Both the position numbers and the translations under genes were made by a program. Shown one piece after another: positions 1 to 10,671 of a DNA stretch of 64,000 nt. Positions within the stretch are counted from its first letter, which is position 1. Each line of letters starts with the position of its first letter. The notes below the pieces were generated by a model. The model saw only the letters and a program-made list of their open reading frames with translations. It was not told the origin of the DNA and made no database searches. The DNA is taken from NCBI RefSeq assembly GCF_018812025.1, contig NC_063062.1, positions 1,472,754 through 1,536,753 of the forward strand, read 5' to 3'. The stretch is from Megalobrama amblycephala. Its lineage: Eukaryota > Chordata > Actinopteri > Cypriniformes > Xenocyprididae.

Positions 1-880
1 CCCCACTTTTTTTTTATAGACATGAAAATACACTATCCAGACTTACAATTCAAGAATACTTTGGAATATAGACATAAGGCTGGCCTTGTTTTAAAGATGA
101 AAATTGGCAGTTTATTGTAGAAGTGAAATTATGTAAGTGAAACAGAAAAAAAAGTTATATAAGTTTAAGTTTATGTAAATTTTTTTATTTATTGTAAAAT
201 GTAAAAATATAATATTTTATATAAAATATATATTTTACAAAACAAGTTTTACAAGTTGTTTACTTAGTTGTGTTCCAAATTTCAGGTTGATATCTCAAAA
301 AATGAGCTTTCAGTAAGATTTTGTTTGGGCGCAGTACCACACTTTTCCACTAGATGACAACCAAGCTCCATTACTGACCATATAAGGGCGCCTCCATTTC
401 CATATATGGTTTGAGTGATCTATATTTCCATTATTTTCATACAATTTATGAAGTAGACATCCTATATAGAATTAGTATAGAAAGTTTAGCAGAATTTGAT
501 ATGAATTCAACCTCTAATAAACATAAAAACAACATGTATGTGGGTTATAGCTCGCAATCATACATTTTCTATTAAAAACATTTTCAGACTTTTTTTTTTT
601 TTTTTTTTTAAATTGAATGGATGTTATCTTTTGAACTCTTGGCATGAAAACAAACATGTTTGAACCAATCATCACTATTTCAAAATAAAGATCTGAACAT
701 GCCTTATGAGTATGAAAATATTCTTGTTGCAAATTGATAAATTACTGCTCCTCTGTAATTTATTTTGAAAATATGTAGAGAGTAGAGATTTCAAATGATA
801 TATAGTTTGTCAAGATTAGTGTAGGTTTAGTATAGGATATTACTGTTTTAATATGTAATGGCTGAGGGCCCACCGCTGGG
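1..880. repeat. Partial dispersed repeat, right part of a TTAACCCT-ended family
   Basis: AT-rich sequence with no gene. Positions about 255-440 closely match 13868-14020 and 17302-17400: the same phrases about a 'gttgatatctcaaaaaa' core, 'ctttcagtaag' and 'ccactagatg' recur in order. Positions about 440-800 match 14510-14790, including 'gaagtagacatcctat' and 'tttcaaatgatatat'. The left end lies outside the window. An inference from these matches is that this is a third, partial copy of the element at 12926-14804. Confidence 0.6.
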
Positions 881-1222
881 CTAGTGACAGTTAACAGTTA
901 TGCCCATTTTTACAAGATGTAATCTAAGAATATAAAATACCTCACAGATCATTTATAAATCCATGTTGTAAATACTAATTTCTGACTACAGTCATAAACA
1001 CAAGTAGGGCTGTTTTCGTGCATGTGCCTTTAAATGCAAATGAGCTGCTGTGCCCTGCCCCCTCTCTACAATAAGATCCCCTTATGTCATAATGGGAGCG
1101 AAATCTGAGCGGCTCGTTTTTTCACATGCTTGCAGAGAAAGGCTTGCCAAAACAAAGTTACTGGGTTGTCCTTTTTCACATTTTCTTTGTTGATAGATGC
1201 ACCAGAGACATGATTATAGCAC
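880..1222. other. Intergenic; older dispersed repeat hosting the palindromic MITE
   Basis: No coding region. The stretch from about 1005 ('agggctgttttcgtgc') and its apparent continuation at 2033-2075 ('catgatatgtcccctttaa') look like one older short element. The TTAA-flanked palindrome at 1223-2032 interrupts it. The older element's identity is not established. Confidence 0.4.
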
Positions 1223-2032
1223 TTAAAGGATTAGTCCACTTTTAAATAAACTTTTCCTGATAATTTACTCACCCCCATGTCATCCAAGATGTCCATGTCT
1301 TTCTTTCTTCAGTCGAAAAGAAATTTTTTGATGAAAACATTCCAGGATTATTCTCCTTATAGTGGACTTGAATGGGCACCAAACAGTTGAAGGTCATAAT
1401 TAGTTTCAGTGCAGCATCAAATTGTTCAACATGATCCCAGATGAGAAATAAGGGTCTTATCTAGTGAAACCAGTGCTCAGTTTTAACCTTAAATGCTCAT
1501 CTTGAACTAGCTCTCTTCTTCTTCTCCTCTATTAGAATTCCAGCAGTGTAGACACTGCTAAGCGTAATACTGCCCTCCACAGACCAAAGTTTGAACTAAT
1601 TGTTATATACTATTGAACTAGCATATTGCATATAAAAATTAGTTCAAACTTTGGCCTGTGGAGGGCAGTATTACGCTTAGCAGTGTCTACACTGCTGGAA
1701 TTCAATAGAGAAGAAGATGAAGAGAGCTAGTTCAAGATGAGCATTTCTGGTTAAAACTTTAAATTGAAAATGAGCGATGGTTTCACTAGATAAGACCCTT
1801 ATTTCTCATCTGGGATTGTTCTGAACAATTTGAAGCTGCAGTGAAACTAATTTTGACCTTCAACTGTTTGGTGCCCATTCAAGTCTACTATAAGGAGAAA
1901 AATCCTGGAATGTTTTCATCAAAAACTTTAATTTATTTTCAACTGAAGAAAGAAAGACATGGACATCTTGGATGACATGGGGGTGAGTAAATTATCAGGA
2001 AAAGTTTATTTAAAAGTGAACTAATCCTTTAA
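1223..2032. mobile_element. Palindromic TTAA-flanked MITE, copy 1
   Basis: The left half ('ttaaaggattagtccactt', then a segment with 'ctcacccccatgtcatcc' and 'ctttctttcttcagtcg') is repeated as a reverse complement in the right half, which ends 'gtgaactaatcctttaa'. Both ends carry TTAA at 1223-1226 and 2029-2032. This fits a non-autonomous element with TTAA target duplication, as in the piggyBac and Kolobok superfamilies. It has no coding capacity. Related copies lie at 15922-16682 and 60976-61840, with a half copy at 54001-54249. Confidence 0.8.
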
Positions 2033-2264
2033 ACATGGAAAAAGTCAGATTTTCATGATATGTCCCCTTTAAGAGAAATTTTTATAAGAGTGTTTTCTAA
2101 CATAGTAATAAAATTTGTTTTAATTTGGTCAAATTCCTGCAAATTCAACAGAGTTCACGTCAAGGAAAGCAAAAGAATGAGCTTTGTTTTATTGAACATA
2201 ATTTGGCAGCAGCTATTTACACTAAGTCCAAATAACAGTAGTTCCCTTTCAGTCGGTCACGTTC

Positions 2265-2427
2265 GACGTACGTCAGTAGTGACCGACGAATTGGGATATC
2301 GCTTAGAGAGCCCTATCATCTTCGTGTAAACTAAAACAAGCCAATGGAATTGGCGTGCGATATTTGCATAATGCGCACCGCCCCCGACAGGTGTATATAA
2401 ATAGGAAGCGGATGCAATCGCACTCTG
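2265..2427 (+). repeat. Left inverted terminal repeat of DIRS copy A, with TATA box
   Basis: This 163-bp stretch is the reverse complement of 8141-8303. It contains a CCAAT motif near 2341 and TATATAAATA at 2394-2403, about 370 bp before the gag ATG. This is a plausible promoter for the genomic transcript. Because the repeat is inverted, the same TATA faces inward from the right end too. Confidence 0.9.
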
Positions 2428-2769
2428 TCTTTCGCTTCGGAGCCATTTACTGGTGTCCTGTTTGAAGACTCCTTTCTTCGTTTGTTTTCTGAATTAAAAC
2501 ATTGCCTCAAGAAGAGGGTTACAGCGAGCTTCAGTGCTGGTGAAGAGGGCACGTTCAGCGAGGTCGCGAGTGTCCGAGGAGCTGAGCTATAAGCTCTAAA
2601 ACTGCTGTTTTCACAGCAACACAAAGAGTGTGTGTGTGAGCGATTTGGGCCGGTTCCTCGGTGTGTCAGGGAGTGGTGTACCTGACACATCGCGTCGCTC
2701 CCTGGGTGCTTCAGCACGAGTGAGTTGACTTCCCCTTCTAAAAGAGCTTTACAGACGAACCCTGACAGT

Positions 2770-4275
2770 ATGTCATTTCGTCTGTGCGTTACTGGGTGCG
2801 GTCGTTCCCTGGTCCCTGCTGATGGGCACAATCGCTGCATCTCGTGTTTGGGCGTTCAGCACGCTGAGGCAGCTTTTGTGGATGGTTCATGTTCCCATTG
2901 CGGGAACATGACCATCGCGGTGCTGAGGTCGAGGCTCTCCTTCCTGAAGTCTCAGGAAGCGGGAGTCCCCTCTCCTATGCCGCGTACGACCGTTTTTTCC
3001 GGCCCTGGGAACCGGAAGGACGGTACGGCGCTGTATAGGGAGGGCGGCCTGAGGATAACGGTCAGGGCTCCCCCGCCGAGCGGAAACGCTCCTCGGGCCC
3101 CTGCCCCCTCGCCAGCACCGCAACCCATCTTTCGCCCGTTGGTTTCCGCTGGGCCCTCTTCGGACTGTCCAGCCGTTACCTTCGGTGCGCCGGCGGAGGA
3201 TCAGATGTCGGTCGCTGCGTCGGAAGGCGAGTTTGAGAATTCGGGAGAGGAAGATCCGGACGCGCTGCCGCCCTCCGGGACGGTAGCGGTGGCCGAGTCG
3301 GATCCCGAACTCTCGGCTGTGCTCTCTCGGGCAGCCTTGTGCGTCGGGCTCGAGTGGAACCCTCCACCCTGTCCCGGCCCATCTCGGCTGGATGATTGGT
3401 ACTTGGGGGGGGGTCGCGCTGGGCAGCCCCAGCGTCCCGCCCCAATGCCTTTCTTCCCGGAGGTGCATGATGAGGTGACCAGGTCTTGGCAGACACCGTA
3501 TAGTGCCCGTACCAGGCCTGGCCCCCCGTCCGCCTTCACCTCCCTGGACGGCGGGGTAGCCAGGGGGTACGCGAGGATCCCGCCAGTCGAGCGGTCTGTT
3601 GCGATGCAGTTGTGTCCAACAGCCACCGGCTGGCGTGGTGAGCCGCGTCTCCCGTCCCGGGCCTGTAAGTTCTCAGCCGGTCTGACTGAGAAAGCTTACA
3701 GTTCCTGTGGGCAGGCTGCCTCCGCCCTGCACGCGATGGCCCTCTTGCAGGTTCACCAAGCAAAGGCGCTGTCGGAGATGCCCCAGGAAGGTCCTGACCA
3801 ACAGCTGCTGGGGGAGCTGCGCGCTGCCACTGACCTTGCAACGAAGGTGACAGCACGCGCTGTTGGTCACGCGATGTCTACCTTGGTAGTCCAGCAGCGC
3901 CACCTCTGGCTGACCCTCGCGGACATGCGGGATGCCGACAAGCAGCGGTTCCTAAATTCCCCCGTGTCCCCGGTCGGCCTATTCGGCGACGCGGTGGAGA
4001 GCTTCGCCCAACAGTTCTCCGCTGCACAGAAGCAGGCTGAGGCTATCAGTCACGTCATGCCACGGCGGTCCGCTGCTGCCTCCACCCAGCCGCCCGTGGC
4101 TCAGCCTCAGCCCGCTCGTCGCCGAGGGCGCCCGCCTGCATCGTCCTCCGCCCCTGCTAAGACGGCAAAGCAGCAGCCTACACCAGCCAGACAGCAGGGT
4201 GCCGGTCGCGGGCGTGGTGCCCAGCCCGTCTCCGCTAAGCCCGGTGGTAAACGTAAGAGCAAGACACGGCACTGA
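2770..4275 (+). CDS. DIRS copy A gag-like ORF1 protein (intact)
   Basis: The first in-frame ATG (2770) gives 501 residues; the frame is open from 2725 but without an earlier ATG. The N-terminus has a Cys/His cluster (C6, C10, H20, C23, C26, H31, C41, C44), suggesting a zinc-binding fold. The centre is Pro/Ser-rich and acidic, then predicted helical and Ala/Gln-rich (about residues 300-430). The C-terminus is strongly basic (RRRGRP and GRGRG motifs), fitting nucleic acid binding. In DIRS elements ORF1 is taken to be the structural, gag-like protein. Copy B carries the same protein broken by a frameshift, so this is the better version. The RT frame lies +1 relative to it and overlaps its 3' end. 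Confidence 0.85.
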   Translation: MSFRLCVTGCGRSLVPADGHNRCISCLGVQHAEAAFVDGSCSHCGNMTIAVLRSRLSFLKSQEAGVPSPMPRTTVFSGPGNRKDGTALYREGGLRITVRAPPPSGNAPRAPAPSPAPQPIFRPLVSAGPSSDCPAVTFGAPAEDQMSVAASEGEFENSGEEDPDALPPSGTVAVAESDPELSAVLSRAALCVGLEWNPPPCPGPSRLDDWYLGGGRAGQPQRPAPMPFFPEVHDEVTRSWQTPYSARTRPGPPSAFTSLDGGVARGYARIPPVERSVAMQLCPTATGWRGEPRLPSRACKFSAGLTEKAYSSCGQAASALHAMALLQVHQAKALSEMPQEGPDQQLLGELRAATDLATKVTARAVGHAMSTLVVQQRHLWLTLADMRDADKQRFLNSPVSPVGLFGDAVESFAQQFSAAQKQAEAISHVMPRRSAAASTQPPVAQPQPARRRGRPPASSSAPAKTAKQQPTPARQQGAGRGRGAQPVSAKPGGKRKSKTRH

Positions 4276-6342
4276 GACGGGCAACCTGGAGGGGAAGGAT
4301 CTTGCTCTTCGGGAGAGTTTTCCACCATCTCTCCCACCCCCGGAGGAGGGCCGGGGGGAATTTGTGTTTGTCTGTCCACCGCCGCTGGCTCTCCGGAGTC
4401 CAGCGGTACCCACTTTTTCACAAAAAGAGCAGTTTCCTCAAACTCCAGGTCACAACAAGGGGTGTCTGCCAGTGTGCCAGGCTCCGCCTCGCCGCTGACA
4501 GCTCCCTCCCCATTCGCCAGCAGGTGGCAGTGTGTTGGTGCAGACCGTGCCCCGTGCGCTGTCTCCCATGCACACTGCTGCCTCGCAGAGTCCGACCCCA
4601 CTCCGGGCCGCCCCCAAGCCGTCCGGGTCGGGTCCCTCTCTGCCTTGCTGCCCCACCCCCGGTGCGTCTGTGGTGCCTTTGGTCCCGCTGGCTCAGTGTC
4701 TGGAAGCGTGGATCACGCTCCCCAGCCTGTCCAGTTGGCTCATTCGTACTATCAGACTCGGCTATGCGATTCAGTTCGCCCGGCGTCCCCCGGTCTTCAG
4801 GGCTGTCCACTTCACTCAGGTGTCGTTGGACAATGCACCTGTTCTCCGGGCGGAGATTGCTGTCCTCCTGGCGAAGGATACAATCGAGCCGGTCCCTCCA
4901 GCCGATATGAAGTCGGGGTTCTACAGCCCCTGCTTCATTGTACCGAGAAAGGGAGGTGGGCTACGGCCAATCCTGGACCGTCCCCAGGATTGGTTTGCAG
5001 CAATGGACCTGAAGGACGCGTGCTTTCATGCCTCGATTCTGCCTCGACACAGACCCTTCCTAGGTCGGTCTGCGTTCGAGGGTCGGGCATGTCAGTACAA
5101 AGTCCTACCCGACATGGTTGTAGCTCCCAGCCGGTTGGGTCTTCAGGTCAACTGGGACAAGAGCAAACTCGCCCCCGGGCAGAGGATCTCTTGTCTCGGT
5201 CTCGAGCTAGACTCGGTCGCACGGACTGCGCGTCTCACCGAGGCGCGCGTCCAGTTGGTGTTGAACTGCCTGAGCTCGCTCAAGCGCAGGACAGCGGCTC
5301 CACTGAAAGATTTTCAGAGGCTCCTGGGGCATATGGCATCTGCAGCCGCGGTAACGCTGCTCGGATTGCTTCATATGAGACCGCTTCAACACTGGCTCCG
5401 CGGCCGGGTCCCGAGATGGGCGTGGCAGTGCGGCACGCTCTGTGTCCCCGTGACACCGAGCTGCCGTCGCACCCTTGTCCGGTGGTCGGACCCTTCGTTC
5501 CTGCGGGCCGGAGTACCCCTCGAACGAGTGTCCAGGCACGCTGTGGTCTCCACAGATGCCTCTGCCACGGGATAGGGGGCCACGTACAACGGGCAGGCAG
5601 TGACAGGTCTTTGGACGGGGCCTCAGCTGCATTGGCATATCAATTGCCTCGAGTTGCTAGCGGTTCGTCTTGCGCTGGCCCGCTTCAAGAAGCTGTTGTC
5701 AGGCAAGCACGTTCTAGTCCGCTCACACAGCACTGCGGCCGTTGCGTACATCGACCGTCAAGGTGGTCTACGCTTCCGTCGCATGTCGCAACTCGCCCGC
5801 CATCTCTTGTTGTGGGTCAGAAGGTTCTGAGGTCCCTTCGGGCCACTCGTGTCTCAGGTGTGCTCTACCGTGCAGCCGACGAGCTGTCACGGCAGCATCT
5901 ACTTGCGGGCGAGTGGCGGCTCCACCCCCAGGCGGTCCAGCTGATTTGGCAGCGTTTCGGCGAGGCCCAGGTAGTCCTGTTTGCCTCCCCGGAAACTGCC
6001 CTCTGCCAGTGGTTTTATTCCCTGTCCGGCGGCACGCTCGGCACGGATGCCCTGGCACTCAGCTGGCCCCCGGGTCTGCGCAAACATGCGTCTCCCCCAG
6101 TGAGCCTTCTCGCACAACTCATGTGCAAGGTCAGGGAGGACGGGGAGCAGGTTCTGTTAGTGGCTCCGTACTGGCCCACTCGGACCTGGTTCTCAGACCT
6201 CATTCTCCTCGCGACAGCATCTCCCTGGCCGATTCCTCTGAGGAAGGACCCCCTGACTCAGAGACGGGGCACCCTGTGGCACCCGCGTCCCGATCTGTGG
6301 AACCTCCACGTGTGGTCCCTGGACGGGATGCGGAGGTTCTGA
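4276..6342 (+). pseudogene. DIRS copy A reverse transcriptase / RNase H (degraded ORF2)
   Basis: Alignment by eye with the open frame of copy B shows several lesions. A TGA replaces Trp at 4496-4498. One deletion of about 75 bp near 4974 removes RT sequence after RPILD. A second of about 150 bp near 5109 removes the FGLALSP block and the YLDD catalytic motif. A TAG replaces Trp near 5572 just after the RNase H STDAS motif. A 1-bp loss near 5815 shifts the frame, which then continues to the stop at 6342. The RNase H motif read VRSDS in copy B is VRSHS here, so an active-site Asp is also gone. The enzyme cannot be functional. The equivalent of copy B's ORF2 also overlaps the 3' end of gag (open from about 4199). 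Confidence 0.9.
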
Positions 6343-7343
6343 GTGATCTCCCGCAAGCGGTTGTAGACACCATCACTTCCGCTAGAGCTCCTTCCACTAG
6401 GAATCTCTATGCGTTGAAGTGGAACCTGTTCGTCGAATGGTGCGCCTCTCGCCGAGAGGACCCCCGATCATGTTCGGTCGGATCCGTGCTTTCCTTTCTG
6501 CAAGATGGGTTGGAGCGAAGGCTGTCTCCCTCCACCCTCAAGGTGTATGTTGCCGCTATCGCCGCACATCACCACGCAGTTGAGGGTAAGTCCCTGGGGA
6601 AACACGATCTGATCGTCAGATTCCTGAGGGGAGCGAGGAGATTAAATCCTCCTCGCCCTTCCTCCGTACCCTCTTGGGATTTGACCCTGGTTCTCACAGC
6701 TCTCCGGGGTCATCCCTTTGAGCCTTTGCAATCAGTCGACCTGAAACTATTGTCTCTTAAGACGGTTCTTCTGGTTGCATTGGCTTCCCTGAAGAGGGTA
6801 GGGGATCTGCATGCATTTTCGGTCGACGAAACGTGCCTAGAATTCGGGCCCGGTGATTCTCACGTTATTCTGAGACCCCGGCCTGGATACGTGCCCAAGG
6901 TTCCTACCACTCCCTTCAGAGATCAGGTAGTGAACCTGCAAGCGCTGCCCTCGGAGGAGGCAGACCCAGCCCTAGCTTTGCTCTGTCCCGTCCGCGCTCT
7001 GCGCGTTTACGTGGATAGAACACGAAGCTTCAGGACCTCAGATCAGCTCTTCATCTGTTACGGAGGCCAGCAGAAGGGAAAGGCTGTCTCCAAGCAGAGG
7101 ATGGCCCACTGGATAGTGGATGCCATCGCCTTGGCGTATGAATCCCAGGGCGTGCCTTGCCCGCTCGGGTTGAGAGCCCACTCCACCAGAGGGGTGGCCT
7201 CTTCCTGGGCGCTGGCTCATGGCGCCTCGCTGACAGATATTTGTAGAGCTGCGGGCTGGGCGACACCCAACACGTTCGCTAGGTTTTATAGCCTACGTGT
7301 AGAGCCGGTATCTTCACGTGTACTCGCATCCACTAGTCGGTAG
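5742..7343 (+). CDS. DIRS copy A tyrosine recombinase (ORF3, open)
   Basis: The frame is open for 533 codons but starts with TTG. It contains no Met upstream of the late RMAHW motif, so the true start is unknown. Roughly the first 150-200 codons overlap RNase H in another frame and need not be coding. The recombinase proper begins around 6345. Catalytic residues of the tyrosine recombinase family are visible: Arg in LKRVGDL, His and Arg in AHSTRG, Trp in AAGWATP, and the Tyr nucleophile in RFYSL near the C-terminus. It would recombine the circular cDNA into the target. The sequence is nearly identical to copy B. The frame is -1 relative to RT/RNase H. Confidence 0.85.
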   Translation: MRTSTVKVVYASVACRNSPAISCCGSEGSEVPSGHSCLRCALPCSRRAVTAASTCGRVAAPPPGGPADLAAFRRGPGSPVCLPGNCPLPVVLFPVRRHARHGCPGTQLAPGSAQTCVSPSEPSRTTHVQGQGGRGAGSVSGSVLAHSDLVLRPHSPRDSISLADSSEEGPPDSETGHPVAPASRSVEPPRVVPGRDAEVLSDLPQAVVDTITSARAPSTRNLYALKWNLFVEWCASRREDPRSCSVGSVLSFLQDGLERRLSPSTLKVYVAAIAAHHHAVEGKSLGKHDLIVRFLRGARRLNPPRPSSVPSWDLTLVLTALRGHPFEPLQSVDLKLLSLKTVLLVALASLKRVGDLHAFSVDETCLEFGPGDSHVILRPRPGYVPKVPTTPFRDQVVNLQALPSEEADPALALLCPVRALRVYVDRTRSFRTSDQLFICYGGQQKGKAVSKQRMAHWIVDAIALAYESQGVPCPLGLRAHSTRGVASSWALAHGASLTDICRAAGWATPNTFARFYSLRVEPVSSRVLASTSR

Positions 7344-7965
7344 ACGTGCTGTACCCACTCTAAGTGTCGGCTTGCAATGCCATTCCCGCCACTGGCCGGA
7401 TACGTGCATACTTCTCTCCAGTCGTGTTCCCCGCTTGGCGAACCCTGTCGAGCTCCTCCGCCTCCCCCTTCGGCTCGGACATTGCGGAGTGTCTGATGTC
7501 AGGCCTACATCCGTCGCTGACGCTGTCTGTTGGCTGGGGCCCATATGTCGTGACCCCTCTACGTGAGCGGTCCCATATGTGTATTTTCCACGGTTTAAAA
7601 CTCCCTACGGGCCGAGTCCGTGTCTTTCCCTTAGCAGAGCCAGCTCTGCTGTCACCTGTCAGATGAGTCTCCCCCTACCAGGTGGAGCCATCCCAGGGAC
7701 TCCATATGCGTACTGCCCCCCGGGCCAGTCCATGTGTGTATTTCCCACGTAAACTCCTCCCCCATTGGGTAGGTAGTGGTCTCCGCAGCGTCCCTTACGG
7801 GTTCGCTTCCCCAGTGTAGTCTAGTTTACTTAGTGGGTATTGGTTAGACAGCAGTAGACTCTCTCGGTGTAAGCTCGCCCCCTTCACCGTCAGCCGGTGC
7901 TATGGGCGGCTGAGCTTGCGCTGGGCACTGGAAGGGGTTTCGTAACTGTGGCGCTTTAGTTGGGA
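7344..7965 (+). other. DIRS copy A 3' non-coding region
   Basis: About 620 bp between the recombinase stop and the internal complementary region. It is largely repeated in copy B (41783-42402, inverted). Short open frames here show no conserved domain and are treated as non-coding. Confidence 0.7.
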
Positions 7966-8077
7966 TCCCAATTCGTCGGTCACTACTGACGTACGTCGAA
8001 CGTGACCGACTGAAAGGGAACGTCTCGGTTACGTATGTAACCCTCGTTCCCTGAAGGAGGGAACGGAGACGTACGTC
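7966..8077 (+). repeat. Internal complementary region (ICR) of DIRS copy A
   Basis: The 56 bp at 7966-8021 are the reverse complement of the left end 2241-2296. The adjoining 56 bp at 8022-8077 are the reverse complement of the right end 8294-8349. The halves meet at AAC|GTCTCGG, which is the joined-ends sequence expected of a circular intermediate. In DIRS1 this region is known as the template that lets the termini be copied and circularised. Confidence 0.92.
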
Positions 8078-8140
8078 CCGTCGCCACAGTTTCTGTACCC
8101 TCGCTGTAGTGCGGACACCAGTTGTCTCCTCAGCGAAAAA

Positions 8141-8303
8141 CAGAGTGCGATTGCATCCGCTTCCTATTTATATACACCTGTCGGGGGCGGTGCGCATTAT
8201 GCAAATATCGCACGCCAATTCCATTGGCTTGTTTTAGTTTACACGAAGATGATAGGGCTCTCTAAGCGATATCCCAATTCGTCGGTCACTACTGACGTAC
8301 GTC
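8141..8303 (-). repeat. Right inverted terminal repeat of DIRS copy A
   Basis: Reverse complement of 2265-2427, same length. It carries the TATA motif in inverted orientation near 8165-8175. Outside it, 8304-8349 is the unique right extension ending 'taaccgagac'. Confidence 0.9.
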
Positions 8304-8349
8304 TCCGTTCCCTCCTTCAGGGAACGAGGGTTACATACGTAACCGAGAC

Positions 8350-8672
8350 GATTCTATTTACACTCTAAAAATATATTTTCTTTGCAAGAAGTGCAAATTG
8401 AATAAAGATATGCACATTTGCCAGATTTAGCTGAACAGACATTATCAAGATGAAGTTGTCAGTTTTCAGATTTCATGGTTCTATTTGACTGCATATTTTC
8501 ATGCATGTTTATTCTTTAATAATAGACATAAAATAATGAATATAACAGTTGATTTGTTGTACATCTTCCACACAGAGAACATGTTAACTGGCCAAGATGA
8601 ATCCTGGACGAGTCCTGCATCATTTCAGCGTTTTCAATAACAACCCTTGTGTTTTACTGTAAGAAAGCAAAC
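8350..8672. other. Intergenic spacer, nothing recognised
   Basis: AT-rich sequence between DIRS copy A and the next MITE. No ORF, RNA gene or repeat structure could be supported. Confidence 0.5.
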
Positions 8673-9242
8673 ATACACTCTAAAAAATGCTGGGTTAAAA
8701 ACAACCCAAGTTGGGTTAAAAATGGACAAACCCAGCGATTGGGTTGTTTTAACCCAACGGTTGGGTTAAATGTTTGCCCAACCTGCTGGGTAGTTTTATT
8801 TAAACCAACTATTGTTTAAAAATTGCTATATGGCTAGCTTAAAATAAACCCAAAATAGTTGGGAAATTAAAAACCAGATGCAATTAGAGGCAACAATAAT
8901 AGACAAAAGGTGAATGTTTATTAATAAGCTTTAATATTTTATTAATATAAATTGAATAGTTTAATAGTTTATTAATATAAATTTATTAATAAGCAATTTA
9001 ATAAATGTTTATTGTTTAATAATTATTCATTGAACATTAATAAATGTTCATTTCCAACATACTTTGGGTTAATTTTAATTAAGCAATACAGTAATTTTTA
9101 AACAATAGTTGAGTTAAATAAAACTACCCAGCAGGTTGGGCAAACATTTAACCCAACCGTTGGGTTAAAACAACCCAATTGCTGGGTTTGTCCATTTTCA
9201 ACCCAACTTGGGTTGTTTTTAACCCAGCATTTTTTAGAGTGT
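8673..9242. mobile_element. MITE with long inverted repeats (CACTCTAAAAAATGCTGGGTT ends)
   Basis: Both ends carry about 120-150 bp of near-perfect inverted repeat. The left arm begins 'acactctaaaaaatgctggg' and is rich in GGGTT/AACCC; the right arm ends 'cccagcattttttagagtgt'. The AT-rich centre (8880-9060) has no coding capacity. Flanks read acat on both sides, or TA if the boundary is set one base inward, so superfamily assignment is left open. Confidence 0.8.
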
Positions 9243-9911
9243 ACATTGGTTTTGTTTTATTCTCTTTGTTTTTATGTTTAATTTCATAATCATTAGTCAT
9301 TTATGCAGCTGTCATTTGATTTATCATTTATTCATATTATTATTGTATGATTTACATTTATTCATTTGATCATTTAATTATTATTATTATTCATGTCATT
9401 TTATACTTTATTTTACTTATTTCCCTGCTCTTGCAATGCTTGCTATAGTTGTTCAATCTTCTGATTGTGTGGTTTGAAGGGATGTTTGTCTTCACGAGAG
9501 AATGTCTCCATTTCAAGGTTTTCAAGTATTTTTCCCTTGGTATAAAAACACTTGTTGGAATTGTACTGGTCAGATGAAGTCAGAGCATTGAGAAGTAAAA
9601 TATGCAACATATGCAACTGAGATTAATCAATAAACTCTGCTCTTTTTTATCACTTCATCTCCCACTTCTTCCCCAGTAAACTCTCAGGCTGAGAGACGAT
9701 TGATCTTCTGGCAGGGATTCGGCGTCCGGGTTGAATCTATATCTGATATTTCTGACATGGAGATTTATCCTTTTCACATATCGTTTCAAAGCAGCTTTAC
9801 AGAAAATGCATGTGTCTACATTACATAGATGATCTGTTATCAGAGGAGCCGAAGTTATGTATTTCACAATTGTTCAAATCATGCAGTTAGCTATGCTTTA
9901 GTTTAAACAAT
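9243..9911. other. Intergenic, nothing definite
   Basis: No supported gene. The stretch near 9780-9870 ('gtttcaaagcagctttacag' and neighbouring bases) resembles the tail of a common dispersed fish repeat, but this is a recollection-level match only. Confidence 0.4.
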
Positions 9912-10240
9912 GTACACAGCAAAATCATCAACTCTGCTCAGATTACATCTGGTCCCTCTTTAAATAGTGTTAAAATAACACTGAAGCAGAGTTAAAGTTA
10001 ATGAGATAATTAAGCAATTAATAAGGCTGTGACTGAAGTCAGTTGTAGTTTTTTCTTATTTCTTCAGTGATTCTGCTTGTTAACAGCAGGTGTTCATCAA
10101 TAATGCACAATCATTACTTAATTAATTGCTTAATTATCTCATTAACTTTAACTCTGCTTCACTGTTATTTTAACACTATTTAGAGAAGGACCATATGCAC
10201 TCTGAGCAGAGTTGATTTAACTCTGGGATTTTGCTGTGTA
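9912..10240. mobile_element. Short MITE with 'tacacagcaaaat' inverted ends
   Basis: The left end 'acacagcaaaatcatcaact' and right end 'ctgggattttgctgtgt' are inverted. A longer inverted match runs inward ('ctctgctcag', 'aacactgaagcagagttaaag', 'taatgagataattaagcaatta'). It is about 330 bp, non-coding, and flanked by TA. Confidence 0.75.
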
Positions 10241-10671
10241 TTAGTTTAAAGCAGAAATAACGGGCTCCGTGAAATAAAGAATACATGTTGTGATCAATTA
10301 TACAGAGATCTTGGATCAAATTTGTCACTTTTTACTCCAATGAATATTTCTCATTGTTGTTTTGTTTTTGAAAGTCAATTTAAACTTTAAAGTGTTGACT
10401 ACAGATAAAAATACAATAACGGGGCATGTTGTCACAATTTGCCAGTATTGTTCATTTGTTTATCAACAAGCTTGTTTAAAAAAATATATAAATATAAATA
10501 TGGTGAAATTTTAGTTTTGTTTCAAACCTACATTTGTAATGATATTCTCCTCTCATTATAATTATTCTTCATTTTCTAATAAAAATTTTCAGTTTTTTGA
10601 CAACATCACTCTTCATTTACTACTGGAGAGGCCAGACTAATGGTAAGTTATGTTGTTCATTGTTCAGTGAG
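10241..10671. other. Intergenic, AT-rich
   Basis: No supported feature. It lies directly upstream of the UGT relic and may include unrecognisable remains of the same ancestral gene. Confidence 0.4.

Larger units (their letters stand above)
2241..8349 (+). mobile_element. DIRS1-type YR retrotransposon, copy A (full structure, defective RT)
   Basis: A 6.1-kb element with the diagnostic DIRS layout. It has inverted terminal repeats at 2265-2427 and 8141-8303. The outer extensions differ: 2241-2264 on the left and 8304-8349 on the right. An internal complementary region at 7966-8077 matches both outer ends. Between them lie gag, RT/RNase H and tyrosine recombinase ORFs. Its right edge reads GAC followed by GAT, where copy B has GTT. 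RT/RNase H carries deletions, stops and a frameshift, so this copy cannot be autonomous. DIRS elements integrate through a tyrosine recombinase and leave no target duplication; none is seen here. Confidence 0.95.

Noticed and set aside
2887..3626. Several 100-190 codon frames antisense to the gag ORF (and counterparts at 45.9-47.0 kb)
   Set aside because: GC-rich shadow frames opposite a conserved gag; no homology of their own.
4462..5815. Long open frame starting at 4462 in copy A
   Set aside because: Before about 5815 it is an out-of-frame reading of RT; only the part from about 5815 to 6342 is the true ORF2 frame after a frameshift.
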